From NCBI GenBank assembly GCA_944320865.1, contig CALUJC010000037.1, forward strand, positions 1 to 32,358: 32,358 nt of DNA, given 5' to 3'. The DNA is from an uncultured Bacteroides sp. (GTDB taxonomy: Bacteria; Bacteroidota; Bacteroidia; Bacteroidales; Bacteroidaceae). Below, piece by piece: positions 23,729 through 32,358 of this stretch. The translations under genes were made by a program, and so were the position numbers. Numbering within the stretch: position 1 is the first letter of the stretch; each line of letters begins with the position of its first letter. The notes under the pieces are model-generated. The model was not told the DNA's origin and ran no database searches. It saw only the letters and a program-made list of their open reading frames with translations.

Positions 23729-25585
23729 TTAGGACAAGGTTCCACCCACTATCTTCATGAACTCGTCGCCCGTAATGGTTTCCTTTTCTATCAGGAAAGA
23801 GGCCGCCCGGTGCATGAGGCCCTGATGGGTAGAGATGATGTCTTTGGCTTTTTGGTGGGCTTGCTTAATAACGAGCAACACTTCCTTGTCAATGTCGGCG
23901 GCGGTATCGGCAGAACATGCAAGGGAGGTGTCGCCGCCCAGGTAAGCGTTGTTGACGGTTTCCAGCCCCATCATGTCGTACTTGTCGCTCATGCCGTAAC
24001 GGGTCACCATGGCACGTGCCAGCTTGGTGGCCTGCTCGATGTCATTGGAAGCCCCGGTGGTAACGGTGCCGAACATAACCTCCTCGGCCGAACGCCCGCC
24101 CGTGAGGGTGACGATGCGGTTGAACAAATCGTCCTTACTCAGCAAGAAATGCTCGCCGCTGTCCACCTGCATGGTATAGCCGAGAGCGCCCGAAGTGCGC
24201 GGGATGATGGTTATCTTGTGCACCGGGGCCGAATGCGTCTGCATGGCGGCCACCAGCGCATGGCCTATCTCGTGGTAAGCCACCAACTTCTTTTCCGTGG
24301 CAGAAAGTACGGCATTCTTCTTCTGTGCCCCTGCAAGGACAGTTTCCACACTCTCTTCCAAATCGGGAGTCGTGACGGACTGACGCCCCATGCGCACGGC
24401 ACGCAAGGCGGCTTCGTTGACAATATTGGCCAGTTCCGCCCCCGAGGAGCCGGCGGTGGCACGCGCCACGATGTCCATGTCGATGGCCTCGTGCTTTACT
24501 TTCTTCAGATGTACTGCGAGGATGGCTTTCCGGCCTTCCAGGTCGGGCAATTCCATTTGCACGCGCCGGTCGAAACGTCCCGGACGCAGCAACGCCTTGT
24601 CCAGGCTTTCCGGACGGTTGGTGGCGGCCAGTATCACCACGCCCTTGCGCCCGTCGAAGCCGTCCATCTCGGTCAGCAGCTGGTTCAAAGTCTGTTCACG
24701 CTCATCGTTGCCCATGGCAGTGTCACGCCGCTTGCCTATGGCGTCTATCTCGTCGATGAAAATGATGCACGGGGCTTTCTCGTTGGCTTGCTTGAACAAG
24801 TCGCGCACCTTGGCAGCGCCCATGCCCACAAACATCTGCACGAATTCGGAACCGGAGAGGGCAAAGAAAGGAACTTTCGCTTCGCCGGCCACCGCGCGGG
24901 CTATCAGCGTTTTGCCCGTACCCGGAGGGCCTACAAGCAAGGCACCCTTGGGCAGGGTGGCTCCTATCTCGGCGTATTTGCCGGGGTTGTGCAAGAAGTC
25001 CACGATTTCCTTCAGGGTTTCTTTGGCTTCATCTTGGCCGGCAACGTCGGCAAAAGTAGTCTTGATGTCCGACTCCGCGTAAATCTTGGCACCGCTGTTG
25101 CCAAACGAAAGGAAATTGCCGCCCGCCCCCATCCGTGCCTGGATGCTCTTGCTGGCCTGTCGCCAGATGATGTAAAATATCAATCCCGGCAAAATCCACA
25201 TCAAGATGAAATTTAGCAACGGCGAGTTCTCACGCGGAACAATCTGGTTGAAGGCTATCTTGTGGTTTTCGTTCGGACTGTCGGCATTCAGCAACCTCTC
25301 CACCAACCGGGGATCGTTGGCTTCGCCCGTCTGATACACCACCGTCTTGTCGTTTTCCTCAGTGGTAAAATAAATGCGGTTGCTTTCGATGGCAACATCC
25401 TTCACCTGTCCGCTATCCACCTTTTCTATAAAAGTCCCGTAATCAGTCTCCACAATCTGCTGCTCGGCTATTTTCGGGAAAATCAGCCCGTTGAGCAATA
25501 GCACAATCAAGATGCCCCACAAAAATCCCATATACGGATTTCCCTTGGGGGCTTTCGGGGTACGTTCTGTTTTCTTCACGTTCAT
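23729..25585 (-). CDS. ftsH: ATP-dependent zinc metalloprotease FtsH
   Basis: This 618-aa membrane-anchored AAA+ protease degrades misfolded membrane proteins and specific regulators. Seen: an N-terminal transmembrane segment ([16 protein letters not shown]), a periplasmic domain, a second span ([19 protein letters not shown]), Walker A GPPGTGKT (219-226), Walker [13 protein letters not shown], the arginine-finger region RPGRFDR and the zinc site HEIGH (438-442). The start MNVKKTER at 25583-25585 is preferred to one 30 nt upstream; both are possible. It lacks the long Q/G-rich C-terminal tail of some Bacteroides FtsH proteins and may be one of two paralogues. It precedes prfB on the same strand and is divergent from the M16 peptidase gene. 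Confidence 0.95.
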   Translation of the reverse strand: MNVKKTERTPKAPKGNPYMGFLWGILIVLLLNGLIFPKIAEQQIVETDYGTFIEKVDSGQVKDVAIESNRIYFTTEENDKTVVYQTGEANDPRLVERLLNADSPNENHKIAFNQIVPRENSPLLNFILMWILPGLIFYIIWRQASKSIQARMGAGGNFLSFGNSGAKIYAESDIKTTFADVAGQDEAKETLKEIVDFLHNPGKYAEIGATLPKGALLVGPPGTGKTLIARAVAGEAKVPFFALSGSEFVQMFVGMGAAKVRDLFKQANEKAPCIIFIDEIDAIGKRRDTAMGNDEREQTLNQLLTEMDGFDGRKGVVILAATNRPESLDKALLRPGRFDRRVQMELPDLEGRKAILAVHLKKVKHEAIDMDIVARATAGSSGAELANIVNEAALRAVRMGRQSVTTPDLEESVETVLAGAQKKNAVLSATEKKLVAYHEIGHALVAAMQTHSAPVHKITIIPRTSGALGYTMQVDSGEHFLLSKDDLFNRIVTLTGGRSAEEVMFGTVTTGASNDIEQATKLARAMVTRYGMSDKYDMMGLETVNNAYLGGDTSLACSADTAADIDKEVLLVIKQAHQKAKDIISTHQGLMHRAASFLIEKETITGDEFMKIVGGTLS

Positions 25586-25711
25586 TTCACATCGTTTTTC
25601 CGCTGCAAATATCATTAAATATCTGCGGTTTACGCCATCAAAGGAAATGCAAAAGCTGTCCTATTCCACCCCAACATTGTCCTGCCGTCCTTCATCATCG
25701 GGAGATACACA

Positions 25712-25755
25712 GCCACCGAGCGAGCGATACTACGCCACCGAGCAAGCGATACTAA
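25712..25755. repeat. Two tandem 22-bp repeats
   Basis: GCCACCGAGCGAGCGATACT plus AC (25712-25733) is followed at once by a copy with two differences (25734-25755). It lies in the 284-bp divergent spacer between ftsH and the M16 peptidase gene. From memory, similar TAGTATCGCTCGGTGGC wording recurs between genes in Bacteroides genomes. No role is known to me. Confidence 0.6.
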
Positions 25756-25833
25756 GCTACCAATCTGGCCATGCAACCAAAAGAATTGTAAAAAACGTCG
25801 CTCTCTTTCCATACACCCTGCCGAAAAAACACC

Positions 25834-25841
25834 TACATTTG
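25834..25841 (+). promoter_or_regulatory. -7 box of the M16 peptidase gene
   Basis: TACATTTG matches TAnnTTTG exactly, 28 nt before the ATG. No clear -33 box is visible. Confidence 0.5.
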
Positions 25842-25869
25842 CGTTCACTAATTTAACATCAGAAAATTT

Positions 25870-28797
25870 ATGAACAAACTACTGAAAATGTTGGGCATGC
25901 CCGCCCTGGTGCTGGCTGCCCTGGCTTTGGGGAGCTGCTCCCCGAAGTACGCGTACGAAACCGTACCCGACGACCCCTTGAAGGCACGCATCTACACGCT
26001 GGACAACGGGCTGAAGGTGTACATGAGCGTCAACCCCGACGAACCACGCATCCAAACCTACATAGCCGTGCGCGTGGGCGGCAAGAACGACCCGGCCGAG
26101 ACTACCGGACTGGCGCACTACTTCGAGCACCTCATGTTCAAGGGCACCACGCACTTCGGCACCCAGAACTACGAGGCCGAAAAGCCGCTGCTCGACCAGA
26201 TAGAACAGCAGTTTGAGGTGTACCGCAAGACCACCGGCGAGGCCGAGCGCAAGGCCATCTACCACGTGATAGACAGCCTGTCCTACGAAGCCTCCAAGCT
26301 GGCCATCCCCAACGAGTACGACAAGCTGATGGCCGCTATCGGCGCCAACGGCACCAACGCCTACACCAGCTTCGACGTGACCTGCTACACCGAGGACATC
26401 CCCTCGAACCAGGTAGAAGAGTGGGCCAAGATTCAGGCCGAACGCTTCCGCAACTGCGTCATCCGCGGCTTCCACACCGAGCTGGAGACGGTGTACGAAG
26501 AAAAGAACATGTCCCTCACGCAAGATGCCCGCAAAGTGTGGGAGGCCACCCTCTCCGCCCTCTTCCCCCACCACCCCTACGGCACGCAGACGGTGCTGGG
26601 CACGCAGGAGCACCTGAAGAACCCCTCTATCACCAACATCAAGAACTACTACAAGACGTGGTACGTGCCCAACAACATGGCCATCTGCCTCAGCGGCGAC
26701 TTCGACCCCGACCAAATGATTGCCACCATCGACAAGTACTTCGGCTCGCTGCAGCCCAACCCCAATCTGCCTAAACTGGACCTGCCTAAGGAAGACGACA
26801 TCACCGCCCCCATCGTGCGCGAAGTGCTGGGACCCGATGCCGAAAACGTCACCCTGGCCTGGCGCCTCCCCGCAGCCGCCGACCCCGATGCCGAACTGAT
26901 GCAGGTAGTGGGCCAGATACTGTACAACGGACAGGCCGGCCTCATCGACCTCGACCTGACCCAACAGCAGAAGACGCTGAGCGCCTATGCCTACCCCTCG
27001 CTGATGGCCGACTACGGCACCTTTGAAATGGCCGGACGGCCCAAGGCAGGCCAGTCGCTCGACGAGGTGAAAGACCTGCTGCTGGCCGAGGTGAAGAAGC
27101 TGCGCGACGGCGACTTCGACGACGCCCTGCTGGAGGCCACGCTGAACAACTTCAAGCTGTATCAGCAATACACCCTGCAAAGCAACGCAAGCCGCGCCGA
27201 CTGGTTTGTGCAATCGTTTGTGAACGGCACCGACTGGGCCAATGAAGCCAGCATGCTGAACCGCATTGCCAAGGTGACCAAGCAACAGGTGGTAGACCTG
27301 GCCAACAAGTATCTGCGCGACGACAACTACGCCCTCATCTACAAGCGCCAGGGCAAAGACCCCAATGAAAAGAAGATAGACAAGCCGCACATCACGCCTA
27401 TCGCCATGAACCGCGACACGGCCAGCGCCTTCCTCACCCAGATTCAGGCCGAGGCCGCTGCCGCCGCACCCATCGAGCCCGTCTTCCTGGACTACACGAA
27501 AGACCTGACGCAACTCACGGCCAAGAACGGCGCCATCCCCGTGCTCTACAAGCAGAACGAGGAGAACGACATCTTCCAACTGGTCTACTACTTTGACATG
27601 GGTGCCGAGCAAGACCGCTACCTGGGCATGGCAGCCCAATACCTGGAATACCTGGGCACCAGCGACATGACACCCGAACAGGTGAAACAAGCATTCTACC
27701 GCATGGCATGCAGCTTCGGCGTATCCAGCGGGCAACGCCGCACCTACGTCACGCTGACCGGACTCAATGAATACCTGCCGCAGGCCATCGCCCTCTTCGA
27801 GAAGCTGCTGGCCGACGCTCAAGTCAACCCGCAAGCCTATGCCAACCTCGTGGCCGACCAACTGAAAGCCCGCCAGGATGCCAAGCTGAACCAAAGCCGC
27901 AACTTCAGCCGCCTGATGCAATACGTGTGGTACGGCCCGCAAGCCACCAAACTGGCACTGAACGAAGCCGAACTGAAGGCCACCGACCCGCAAACGCTCG
28001 TCGACCGCATCCACGGCCTGGGCAGCTACAAGCACCGCATCCTCTACTACGGGCCCAGCACGCAGGACGAGCTGCTGGCCGTCATCGACAAGGAACACCG
28101 CACACCCGCCGCGCTGAAGGACATTCCCGCCCCCGCCTACCGCGTGACCCTGCGGCAGACGCCCGAAACACGCGTGTTCATAGCTCCCTATGATGCCAAG
28201 AACCTCTACATGCTGCAATACTCCAGCCGGGGCGAGAAGTTCGACCCCGCCATCGAGCCCGGCCGCCAGCTGTATGACGAATACTTCGGCGGAGGCATGA
28301 ACAGCATCGTCTTCCAGGAAATGCGCGAAAGCCGCGGACTGGCCTACTCTGCCTGGGCAGGACTGAACAGGCCTCCTTATCTCGACCAGGATTATTACTT
28401 CGTGTCGCAGATAGCCACGCAGAGCGATAAGCTGATGGACGCCGTGAACACCTTCAACGACATCATCAACAACATGCCGCTCTCCGAAAACGCCTTCCGC
28501 CTAGCCAAGGACGCCATGATAACCCGCCTGCGCACCGACCGCGTCACCGGCATGAGCGTCATCTGGAACTACCTCGATGCACAAGACCTGGGCCAGACGG
28601 TAGACAGCCGCATCAAGCTCTACAACGACATTCAGAACCTGACGCTGGACGACGTGGCCGCCTTCCAGCAGCAATGGGTGAAAGGACGCACGTATTACTA
28701 CGGCATCCTGGGCAGCTTCAAAGACCTCGACATGAAGGCGCTGGAGAAGCTGGGCCCCGTCACCCGGCTGACCACGGAAGACATCTTCGGCTATTGA
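25870..28797 (+). CDS. M16 (pitrilysin/insulinase family) zinc peptidase lipoprotein
   Basis: This 975-aa exported lipoprotein (lipobox LALGSC) consists of two tandem M16 units. The N-terminal unit has the inverted zinc motif H83-YFEH87, with Glu86 catalytic, followed by the downstream ligand region ELETVYEEKNM. The C-terminal unit (DEYFGGGMNSIVFQEMRESRGLAYSAWAG) has no HxxEH and is the usual inactive half that closes the chamber. Peptidases of this type degrade peptides in the periplasm or at the surface. It is a single-gene transcript with its own -7 box and a strong terminator. The codon and base use is markedly GC-rich, even compared with neighbours. Confidence 0.93.
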   Translation: MNKLLKMLGMPALVLAALALGSCSPKYAYETVPDDPLKARIYTLDNGLKVYMSVNPDEPRIQTYIAVRVGGKNDPAETTGLAHYFEHLMFKGTTHFGTQNYEAEKPLLDQIEQQFEVYRKTTGEAERKAIYHVIDSLSYEASKLAIPNEYDKLMAAIGANGTNAYTSFDVTCYTEDIPSNQVEEWAKIQAERFRNCVIRGFHTELETVYEEKNMSLTQDARKVWEATLSALFPHHPYGTQTVLGTQEHLKNPSITNIKNYYKTWYVPNNMAICLSGDFDPDQMIATIDKYFGSLQPNPNLPKLDLPKEDDITAPIVREVLGPDAENVTLAWRLPAAADPDAELMQVVGQILYNGQAGLIDLDLTQQQKTLSAYAYPSLMADYGTFEMAGRPKAGQSLDEVKDLLLAEVKKLRDGDFDDALLEATLNNFKLYQQYTLQSNASRADWFVQSFVNGTDWANEASMLNRIAKVTKQQVVDLANKYLRDDNYALIYKRQGKDPNEKKIDKPHITPIAMNRDTASAFLTQIQAEAAAAAPIEPVFLDYTKDLTQLTAKNGAIPVLYKQNEENDIFQLVYYFDMGAEQDRYLGMAAQYLEYLGTSDMTPEQVKQAFYRMACSFGVSSGQRRTYVTLTGLNEYLPQAIALFEKLLADAQVNPQAYANLVADQLKARQDAKLNQSRNFSRLMQYVWYGPQATKLALNEAELKATDPQTLVDRIHGLGSYKHRILYYGPSTQDELLAVIDKEHRTPAALKDIPAPAYRVTLRQTPETRVFIAPYDAKNLYMLQYSSRGEKFDPAIEPGRQLYDEYFGGGMNSIVFQEMRESRGLAYSAWAGLNRPPYLDQDYYFVSQIATQSDKLMDAVNTFNDIINNMPLSENAFRLAKDAMITRLRTDRVTGMSVIWNYLDAQDLGQTVDSRIKLYNDIQNLTLDDVAAFQQQWVKGRTYYYGILGSFKDLDMKALEKLGPVTRLTTEDIFGY

Positions 28798-28817
28798 TGC
28801 CCTTCCCTTCCTAACAT

Positions 28818-28865
28818 AAAATGCCCCGGCAGCAGCCTTGGAAGCCGCTACCGGGGCATTTTTTA
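28818..28865. terminator. Strong bidirectional intrinsic terminator
   Basis: ATGCCCCGG (28821-28829) pairs with CCGGGGCAT (28851-28859). The flanking A-run (28818-28820) and T-run (28860-28864) extend the stem and give a U-tract on the plus strand. It lies 20 bp past the M16 stop, and the GH30 gene ends at 28876 on the other strand. Confidence 0.9.
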
Positions 28866-28875
28866 TGGACAACAC

Positions 28876-30348
28876 TTACTTCTGCCAACGGTAGGAAGCC
28901 ACAGCCTTGGCCGGAACTTCGGCCGTAAAGCTGTGCATGCCGTCATCTACCGTAATGCTACGCGCACTGTCCGCACTGTTGCTCAGCACGAGGGCATATG
29001 TGCCGTCCGCATTCTCGAATGCCGAGTACATCAGCCCGTCGGCAGCCTCAGCGGAAGTGCCGATACGCACGGCGCCAGGCTTAACCACCGAGGCCAGGTG
29101 GGCAATGAGGTAGTAATGAGAATTGCGGGTGATGCGGGTATACGTTTCATTGTCCACATCCACTGCACCATAGCAGGTGGCACAAGCCCCCGGCCCGCCA
29201 TGAGGGCCACGGTCGCTGTCCAGCACCAGGTTCCACACTATCACGCCCCGGCACCAGTTGCTCACCGTGCCCAGCCCTACTTCTTCCATGTCGCGGTTTA
29301 AGGCCAAAGCGAGGTCATTACCCTTGTTCCACGTGCCGATGGAGGTTTCGGTAAACACCAGCTCCATGTCCGGCGCCTTGGCGTGGATGTCCAGCAGCTC
29401 CTCGCGGTTGCCGCCGTAATTATGGTAGGCAGCCCCGGCAAAGTACTGCTTAGCTTCAAGGTCGGCATAAATTTTCAGCGGATAATCCTGCTGGTCGGGC
29501 AAATTGTCGTAATTGTAATTATGGTCGAAGGCATAAATCTTCACTTCGGGAAAGTTCTTCTTGATAGCCGGGCCGAGGGCAGTCTTCACAAAGTCGCGCT
29601 GCTCCTCCCAGCCCATGAAGAGGGAGGCTGAGTTGCCATGATTCAACGGCTCATTCTGCACGGTAATGGCATTCACCGTGATGCCTGCCTGCTTGAAGGC
29701 TTCCAGCCACTTCACAAAGTAAGTGGCATAATCCTGATAATAATCGGGGTTCAGGTGGCCGCTCGTCCAAGACTCAAACGGTTCTTTGGTCTTCAAGTCT
29801 TTTACCTTCATCCAGCGGGGACATGTCCAGGGAGAAGCCAGAATTTTCAAATCGGGATTGATGGCCAATATCTCCTTCAGGACAGGAATAATGTACTTCG
29901 TTTCCTCCAACGTCAAGGCAAAGTTCTCAATACCCGGCGTATCGCAACATGTATAGTCGCTCAGCGAGAAATCCGAACAGCCGATAGGCACCCGCACATA
30001 ACTGAAACCATACTTGTCGGGCGAGAAAGTGTCTGCCAGGAATTGCTTGCGCACCTCTTCCGGCATCAGCGAAAGGTTGTAGCTGGTAGCACCCGTAATG
30101 GCGGCGCCAAATCCGTCCATCGTCTGATAGCGCGTGGCGGCATCCAGGCGGATAACTGCAGTCCCGGCCTCGCCTGCCGACGGTGTAAAGTTCAAGGTAT
30201 CCTTGGCAAGGTCATAAACACGGTCGGCAGTAGTGACGTATGCGCTCACTTCATTTCCACCGGAAGCAGCACACGATGCCAAAAGCGTCGAAACCGTGCA
30301 GGCACACAAAAAGCCTGCTCCTTTTAAAGTCTTTCTTTTCAGATTCAT
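28876..30348 (-). CDS. GH30-family glycoside hydrolase lipoprotein
   Basis: This 490-aa lipoprotein (lipobox LLASC|AASGG) has a (beta/alpha)8 GH30 catalytic domain. Seen: QTMDGFGAAITGATSYNL near the start, SYVRVPIGCSDFSLSDY, LASPWTCPRWMK, the acid/base Glu233 in VQNEPLNH and the nucleophile Glu334 in VFTETSIGTW. A short beta-sandwich ends in AVASYRW. The layout resembles GH30 subfamily 3 and beta-glucosylceramidase-like enzymes, where bacterial members include endo-beta-1,6-glucanases; the linkage specificity cannot be settled here. It has its own well-matched promoter and no SusC/D neighbours. A link to the sulfatase locus 8 kb away is not supported. Confidence 0.92.
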   Translation of the reverse strand: MNLKRKTLKGAGFLCACTVSTLLASCAASGGNEVSAYVTTADRVYDLAKDTLNFTPSAGEAGTAVIRLDAATRYQTMDGFGAAITGATSYNLSLMPEEVRKQFLADTFSPDKYGFSYVRVPIGCSDFSLSDYTCCDTPGIENFALTLEETKYIIPVLKEILAINPDLKILASPWTCPRWMKVKDLKTKEPFESWTSGHLNPDYYQDYATYFVKWLEAFKQAGITVNAITVQNEPLNHGNSASLFMGWEEQRDFVKTALGPAIKKNFPEVKIYAFDHNYNYDNLPDQQDYPLKIYADLEAKQYFAGAAYHNYGGNREELLDIHAKAPDMELVFTETSIGTWNKGNDLALALNRDMEEVGLGTVSNWCRGVIVWNLVLDSDRGPHGGPGACATCYGAVDVDNETYTRITRNSHYYLIAHLASVVKPGAVRIGTSAEAADGLMYSAFENADGTYALVLSNSADSARSITVDDGMHSFTAEVPAKAVASYRWQK

Positions 30349-30394
30349 TGTTTTGGGTTGTTTTAAAAGTTAGTAATGTAATGTCAACTATGTA

Positions 30395-30425
30395 CAAAAA
30401 TACAAGAAATCGTGCTCCCTGCAAA
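30395..30425 (-). promoter_or_regulatory. Promoter of the GH30 gene (TTTG-N19-TATTTTTG)
   Basis: On the minus strand, TTTG (30425-30422) and TATTTTTG (30402-30395) match both halves of the Bacteroides consensus with 19 nt between. The ATG lies 46 nt downstream. Confidence 0.65.
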
Positions 30426-30577
30426 CAGGAATTCTGCACCAAGTAGATGCCACAAACACCTACTAAACTTATACCCATCATGTTAAGCATGCCAGTTCCC
30501 GCTAAAAAAGTGGATGCAAAAGCGTGCAAGGCCGAGGAAACCAGACGTTGCCATTATCATAGTCTCCTTGCTTTTCG

Positions 30578-30585
30578 TACCTTTG
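30578..30585 (+). promoter_or_regulatory. -7 box of the split LysO operon
   Basis: TACCTTTG matches TAnnTTTG, 30 nt before the ATG at 30616. The -33 region is weak. Confidence 0.5.
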
Positions 30586-30615
30586 CAGCCGGAAAAACAA
30601 GAAATATTCGGCAAA

Positions 30616-30894
30616 ATGTTTACAGTCATCCTTCTCATGCTGGCCGGCATAGCCGCCGGATACCTGTTGCGCCGCCGGGTGCAGGTCAAGATACAAGGGA
30701 TTATCACACTGCTCATCTGGGCGCTGCTGTTCATCCTGGGTGTGGAAGTGGGCAGTGATGAACGCATCATCAGCGCCCTGCACACGCTGGGCGGGGAAGC
30801 ATTACTGCTGGCCACAGGGGGCACATTGGGCAGCGTGCTGGCAGCCTGGGGACTATGGAAACTGGTACAACAAGGGAAAGGAGGCCGAAAATGA
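30616..30894 (+). CDS. LysO-family lysine exporter, N-terminal half as a separate protein
   Basis: This 92-aa membrane protein (MFTVILLMLAGIAAGYLLRR..., about three spans) carries the motif GVEVGSDERI. It matches the N-terminal part of LysO (YbjE), the L-lysine exporter, which is one roughly 300-residue chain in E. coli. A longer frame begins at 30514, but the -7 box at 30578-30585 lies inside it, so 30616 is the better start. Its TGA overlaps the ATG of the next gene (ATGA, 30891-30894), giving tight coupling of the two halves. It should form a complex with that product in the inner membrane. Confidence 0.85.
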   Translation: MFTVILLMLAGIAAGYLLRRRVQVKIQGIITLLIWALLFILGVEVGSDERIISALHTLGGEALLLATGGTLGSVLAAWGLWKLVQQGKGGRK

Positions 30895-31490
30895 AAGGCA
30901 GCCTCATCATCGTAGGATTTTTTGCATTGGGAGTGGCCTGCGGACTGGCAGATGTATTGCCCGACCTCTCGCAGACGGATATCAACTTCTACGCCCTCTG
31001 CGCACTGATGTTTTGCGTAGGCATCAGCGTGGGAAGCGACCCGCAAACCTTGAATAGCTTCCGCGCCCTGTCGCCCCGCCTGGCGCTGCTGCCCGTGGCC
31101 ACCATCGGGGGCACGCTGGCAGGCACGGCCGTCATAGGCCTGCTGCTGCAAGGGCGCACGGTGGCCGACTGCCTGGCCGTGGGCTCGGGCTTCGGCTACT
31201 ACTCGCTGTCCAGCATCTTCATCACGGAGTACCGCGGGGCGGAACTGGGCACCGTGGCCCTGCTGGCCAACATCTGCCGCGAAATCATCACCCTGCTCTG
31301 CGCCCCCTTGCTGGCGCGGTGGTTCGGCCCGCTGGCCCCCATCTCCGCCGGCGGAGCAACAACAATGGACACCACCCTGCCCATCATTGCCCGCACGTCG
31401 GGGCAAGGGTTTGTGGTGGTGTCCATATTCCACGGATTTCTTGTAGACTTCAGCGTGCCTTTCCTCGTCACGCTGTGGTGCTCCATATAG
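30891..31490 (+). CDS. lysO: LysO-family lysine exporter, main C-terminal half
   Basis: This 199-aa protein of about six spans is the Lys_export (DUF340) core. It contains CVGISVGSDPQTL, which echoes GVEVGSD of the upstream partner and points to the internal repeat of LysO. It also has the conserved GSGFGYYSLSSIFITEYRG and GATTMDTTLPII segments. The two products add up to 291 residues, the length of single-chain LysO. Expected role: L-lysine export and resistance to lysine analogues. The start MKGSLIIVG overlaps the previous stop. A cupin gene converges from the other side. Confidence 0.9.
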   Translation: MKGSLIIVGFFALGVACGLADVLPDLSQTDINFYALCALMFCVGISVGSDPQTLNSFRALSPRLALLPVATIGGTLAGTAVIGLLLQGRTVADCLAVGSGFGYYSLSSIFITEYRGAELGTVALLANICREIITLLCAPLLARWFGPLAPISAGGATTMDTTLPIIARTSGQGFVVVSIFHGFLVDFSVPFLVTLWCSI

Positions 31491-31509
31491 CGGGCAATGC
31501 CTCAGCTGC

Positions 31510-31959
31510 TTACCACACTACCTTTTCACCAAGGATGTTGCCATCGGCGGCATCTTCGGCCGTAAACGTGCCGCCACGATACTGCACGCACAGCATGACG
31601 AGCGGCTCGCCCCCATTATTGCGCACCGAGCGCACGCCGGCCGGAGCCACGCGCACCACGCTGCCTTCGCCTACGGGAAACACCTGTCCGTCTACCTGAA
31701 ACTCGCCCCGGCCGCTGAGGAAGAAGTACAGCTCCTCGTGGTTCTTGTGCGTGTGCAGGAAGCCCGTCTCCGTGCCCGGCTGAAACATCTGGAAGGAGAA
31801 CTCTCCGCCCGTGGCCTGCACGGCTGCGCCGCCAAATACCTTTCCGGGAATCTTCACGCCGGGGCCCAGCTCCAGCACATAGTCGCCCAGTTCACTCAGT
31901 TTGCCTACACTAATGGCGGTAAAGTTGTCCGCACTTGCAATGTTCTCTATCTGTTTCAT
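31510..31959 (-). CDS. Single-domain cupin protein
   Basis: This 149-aa protein is built around a cupin_2 barrel: FLHTHKNHEELYFFLSGRGEF supplies the metal-binding His, His and Glu, and PAGVRSVRNNGGEPLVML is the second cupin motif with the usual His not evident. It may bind a metal and a small ligand, or be a minor sugar- or redox-related enzyme; no function can be named. It has an excellent promoter (31986-32016) and is a single-gene unit converging with lysO. Confidence 0.8.
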   Translation of the reverse strand: MKQIENIASADNFTAISVGKLSELGDYVLELGPGVKIPGKVFGGAAVQATGGEFSFQMFQPGTETGFLHTHKNHEELYFFLSGRGEFQVDGQVFPVGEGSVVRVAPAGVRSVRNNGGEPLVMLCVQYRGGTFTAEDAADGNILGEKVVW

Positions 31960-31985
31960 ACGTCTAAGGGTTTATGATTACGGTG

Positions 31986-32016
31986 CAAAGGTAGACCATT
32001 CTACACTATTTATCAA
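31986..32016 (-). promoter_or_regulatory. Promoter of the cupin gene (TTG-N20-TACCTTTG)
   Basis: On the minus strand, TTG (32016-32014) and TACCTTTG (31993-31986) match the consensus with 20 nt spacing. The ATG lies 26 nt downstream. Confidence 0.65.
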
Positions 32017-32019
32017 GTA

Positions 32020-32045
32020 GTTACCTACGTCTCACTTGGTTACCT
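32020..32045. promoter_or_regulatory. Possible operator: GTTACCT direct repeat upstream of the cupin promoter
   Basis: GTTACCT occurs at 32020-32026 and 32039-32045, 19 bp apart, directly upstream of the -33 box of the cupin gene. Two same-face heptamers there suggest a regulator site. No regulator gene is nearby in the window. Confidence 0.3.
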
Positions 32046-32127
32046 CCACCTCACCAATGTTGGGCGGCAGGGGGTTATGTCTGCGCCCGAAAGGCTTTTT
32101 TAACACAATCCCCTGCCCTGCCAAGGC

Positions 32128-32358
32128 TCAGAACAGGCTCCACGTCACGGTGAGCCCCGCCATCACGATGGCCACCATCGACATCAGCTTGATGAGGATG
32201 TTCAGACTGGGGCCGGAGGTGTCCTTGAAGGGGTCGCCCACGGTGTCGCCCACCACGGTGGCCTTGTGCACCTCGCTGCCCTTGCCGCCGAAGTTACCCT
32301 CCTCGACATACTTCTTGGCATTGTCCCACGCACCTCCGGCATTGGCCATGAAGATAGC
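32128..32358 (-). CDS. hppA: Membrane-bound ion-pumping pyrophosphatase (HppA), C-terminal part only
   Basis: The last 76 codons of the gene are inside the window, and the 5' part lies beyond position 32358. The visible sequence ([57 protein letters not shown]) is the highly conserved C-terminal end of membrane pyrophosphatases. In these enzymes the D/K-rich [14 protein letters not shown] loop belongs to the pyrophosphate/Mg site and the last helices to the ion channel. They couple PPi hydrolysis to H+ or Na+ pumping; the ion cannot be decided from this fragment. The Met codon at 32347-32349 is internal, not a start. Confidence 0.93.
   Translation of the reverse strand, partial: AIFMANAGGAWDNAKKYVEEGNFGGKGSEVHKATVVGDTVGDPFKDTSGPSLNILIKLMSMVAIVMAGLTVTWSLF

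Noticed and set aside
25879-28218. 779-codon minus-strand frame opposite the M16 peptidase gene
   Set aside because: It is an antisense shadow of a strongly biased GC-rich gene. The plus strand has the signal peptide, HxxEH and a promoter.
28876-30348. GH30 enzyme as part of the sulfatase locus
   Set aside because: It is 8 kb away beyond unrelated housekeeping genes, has its own full-consensus promoter, and lacks the shared operator motif.
32085-32100. Terminator after the pyrophosphatase gene (GCCCGAAAGGC followed by T-run)
   Set aside because: The stem is only 3-4 bp, and the T-run is on the strand opposite to the pyrophosphatase gene, so support is too thin.

Overview
The window looks like a chromosome segment of an anaerobic gut Bacteroides-type bacterium (order Bacteroidales). 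The grounds are Bacteroides-style promoters (TAnnTTTG -7 boxes, several with a TTG/TTTG -33 box 19-20 nt upstream), a hybrid two-component regulator (HTCS), a TonB-dependent outer-membrane receptor, lipoproteins with a lipobox, four serine-type sulfatases with an anaerobic sulfatase maturase, and a two-gene LysO. No species is claimed.

Positions 1 to about 4480 are visibly AT-richer than the rest and look like accessory DNA. They hold an AbiD/F-like HEPN protein, a large branched palindromic element with its own promoter, a surface-lipoprotein-like BIG_2 gene and a DUF1016/YhcG-type PDDEXK nuclease gene. The last two are each broken by one in-frame TGA exactly where a Trp (TGG) is expected. 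The nuclease gene lies in a 1518-bp segment bounded by a 53-bp direct repeat (52/53 identical) that is the 3' end of the neighbouring sulfatase gene, so it looks like a cassette inserted at that gene end. A REP-like interspersed palindrome lies inside this segment.

Positions 4490-20505 form a sulfated-glycan locus. A minus-strand operon (TonB receptor, then three different sulfatases) is divergent from an HTCS-anSME operon on the plus strand. A fourth sulfatase (4490-6172) has its own promoter. Its upstream region and that of the receptor share a 17-bp motif (15/17 identical) repeated at a 20-bp period, and neither promoter has a good -33 box, which fits activation by the HTCS. No SusD, lyase or glycosidase is present in this block. 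An AAA/DUF4143 ATPase gene preceded by three 23-bp iterons sits between the fourth sulfatase and the operon, next to the last 23 codons of a lost AraC-type regulator.

Positions 20507-32358 are mostly housekeeping: an MgtC/DUF4010-like membrane protein, a CYTH phosphohydrolase-like protein and a 45-aa membrane peptide in one operon; prfB without a frameshift site; ftsH; a double-domain M16 peptidase lipoprotein; a GH30 glycosidase lipoprotein; a split LysO lysine exporter; a cupin; and the 3' end of a membrane pyrophosphatase gene running off the window. No rRNA, tRNA, CRISPR array or intact insertion sequence was seen.
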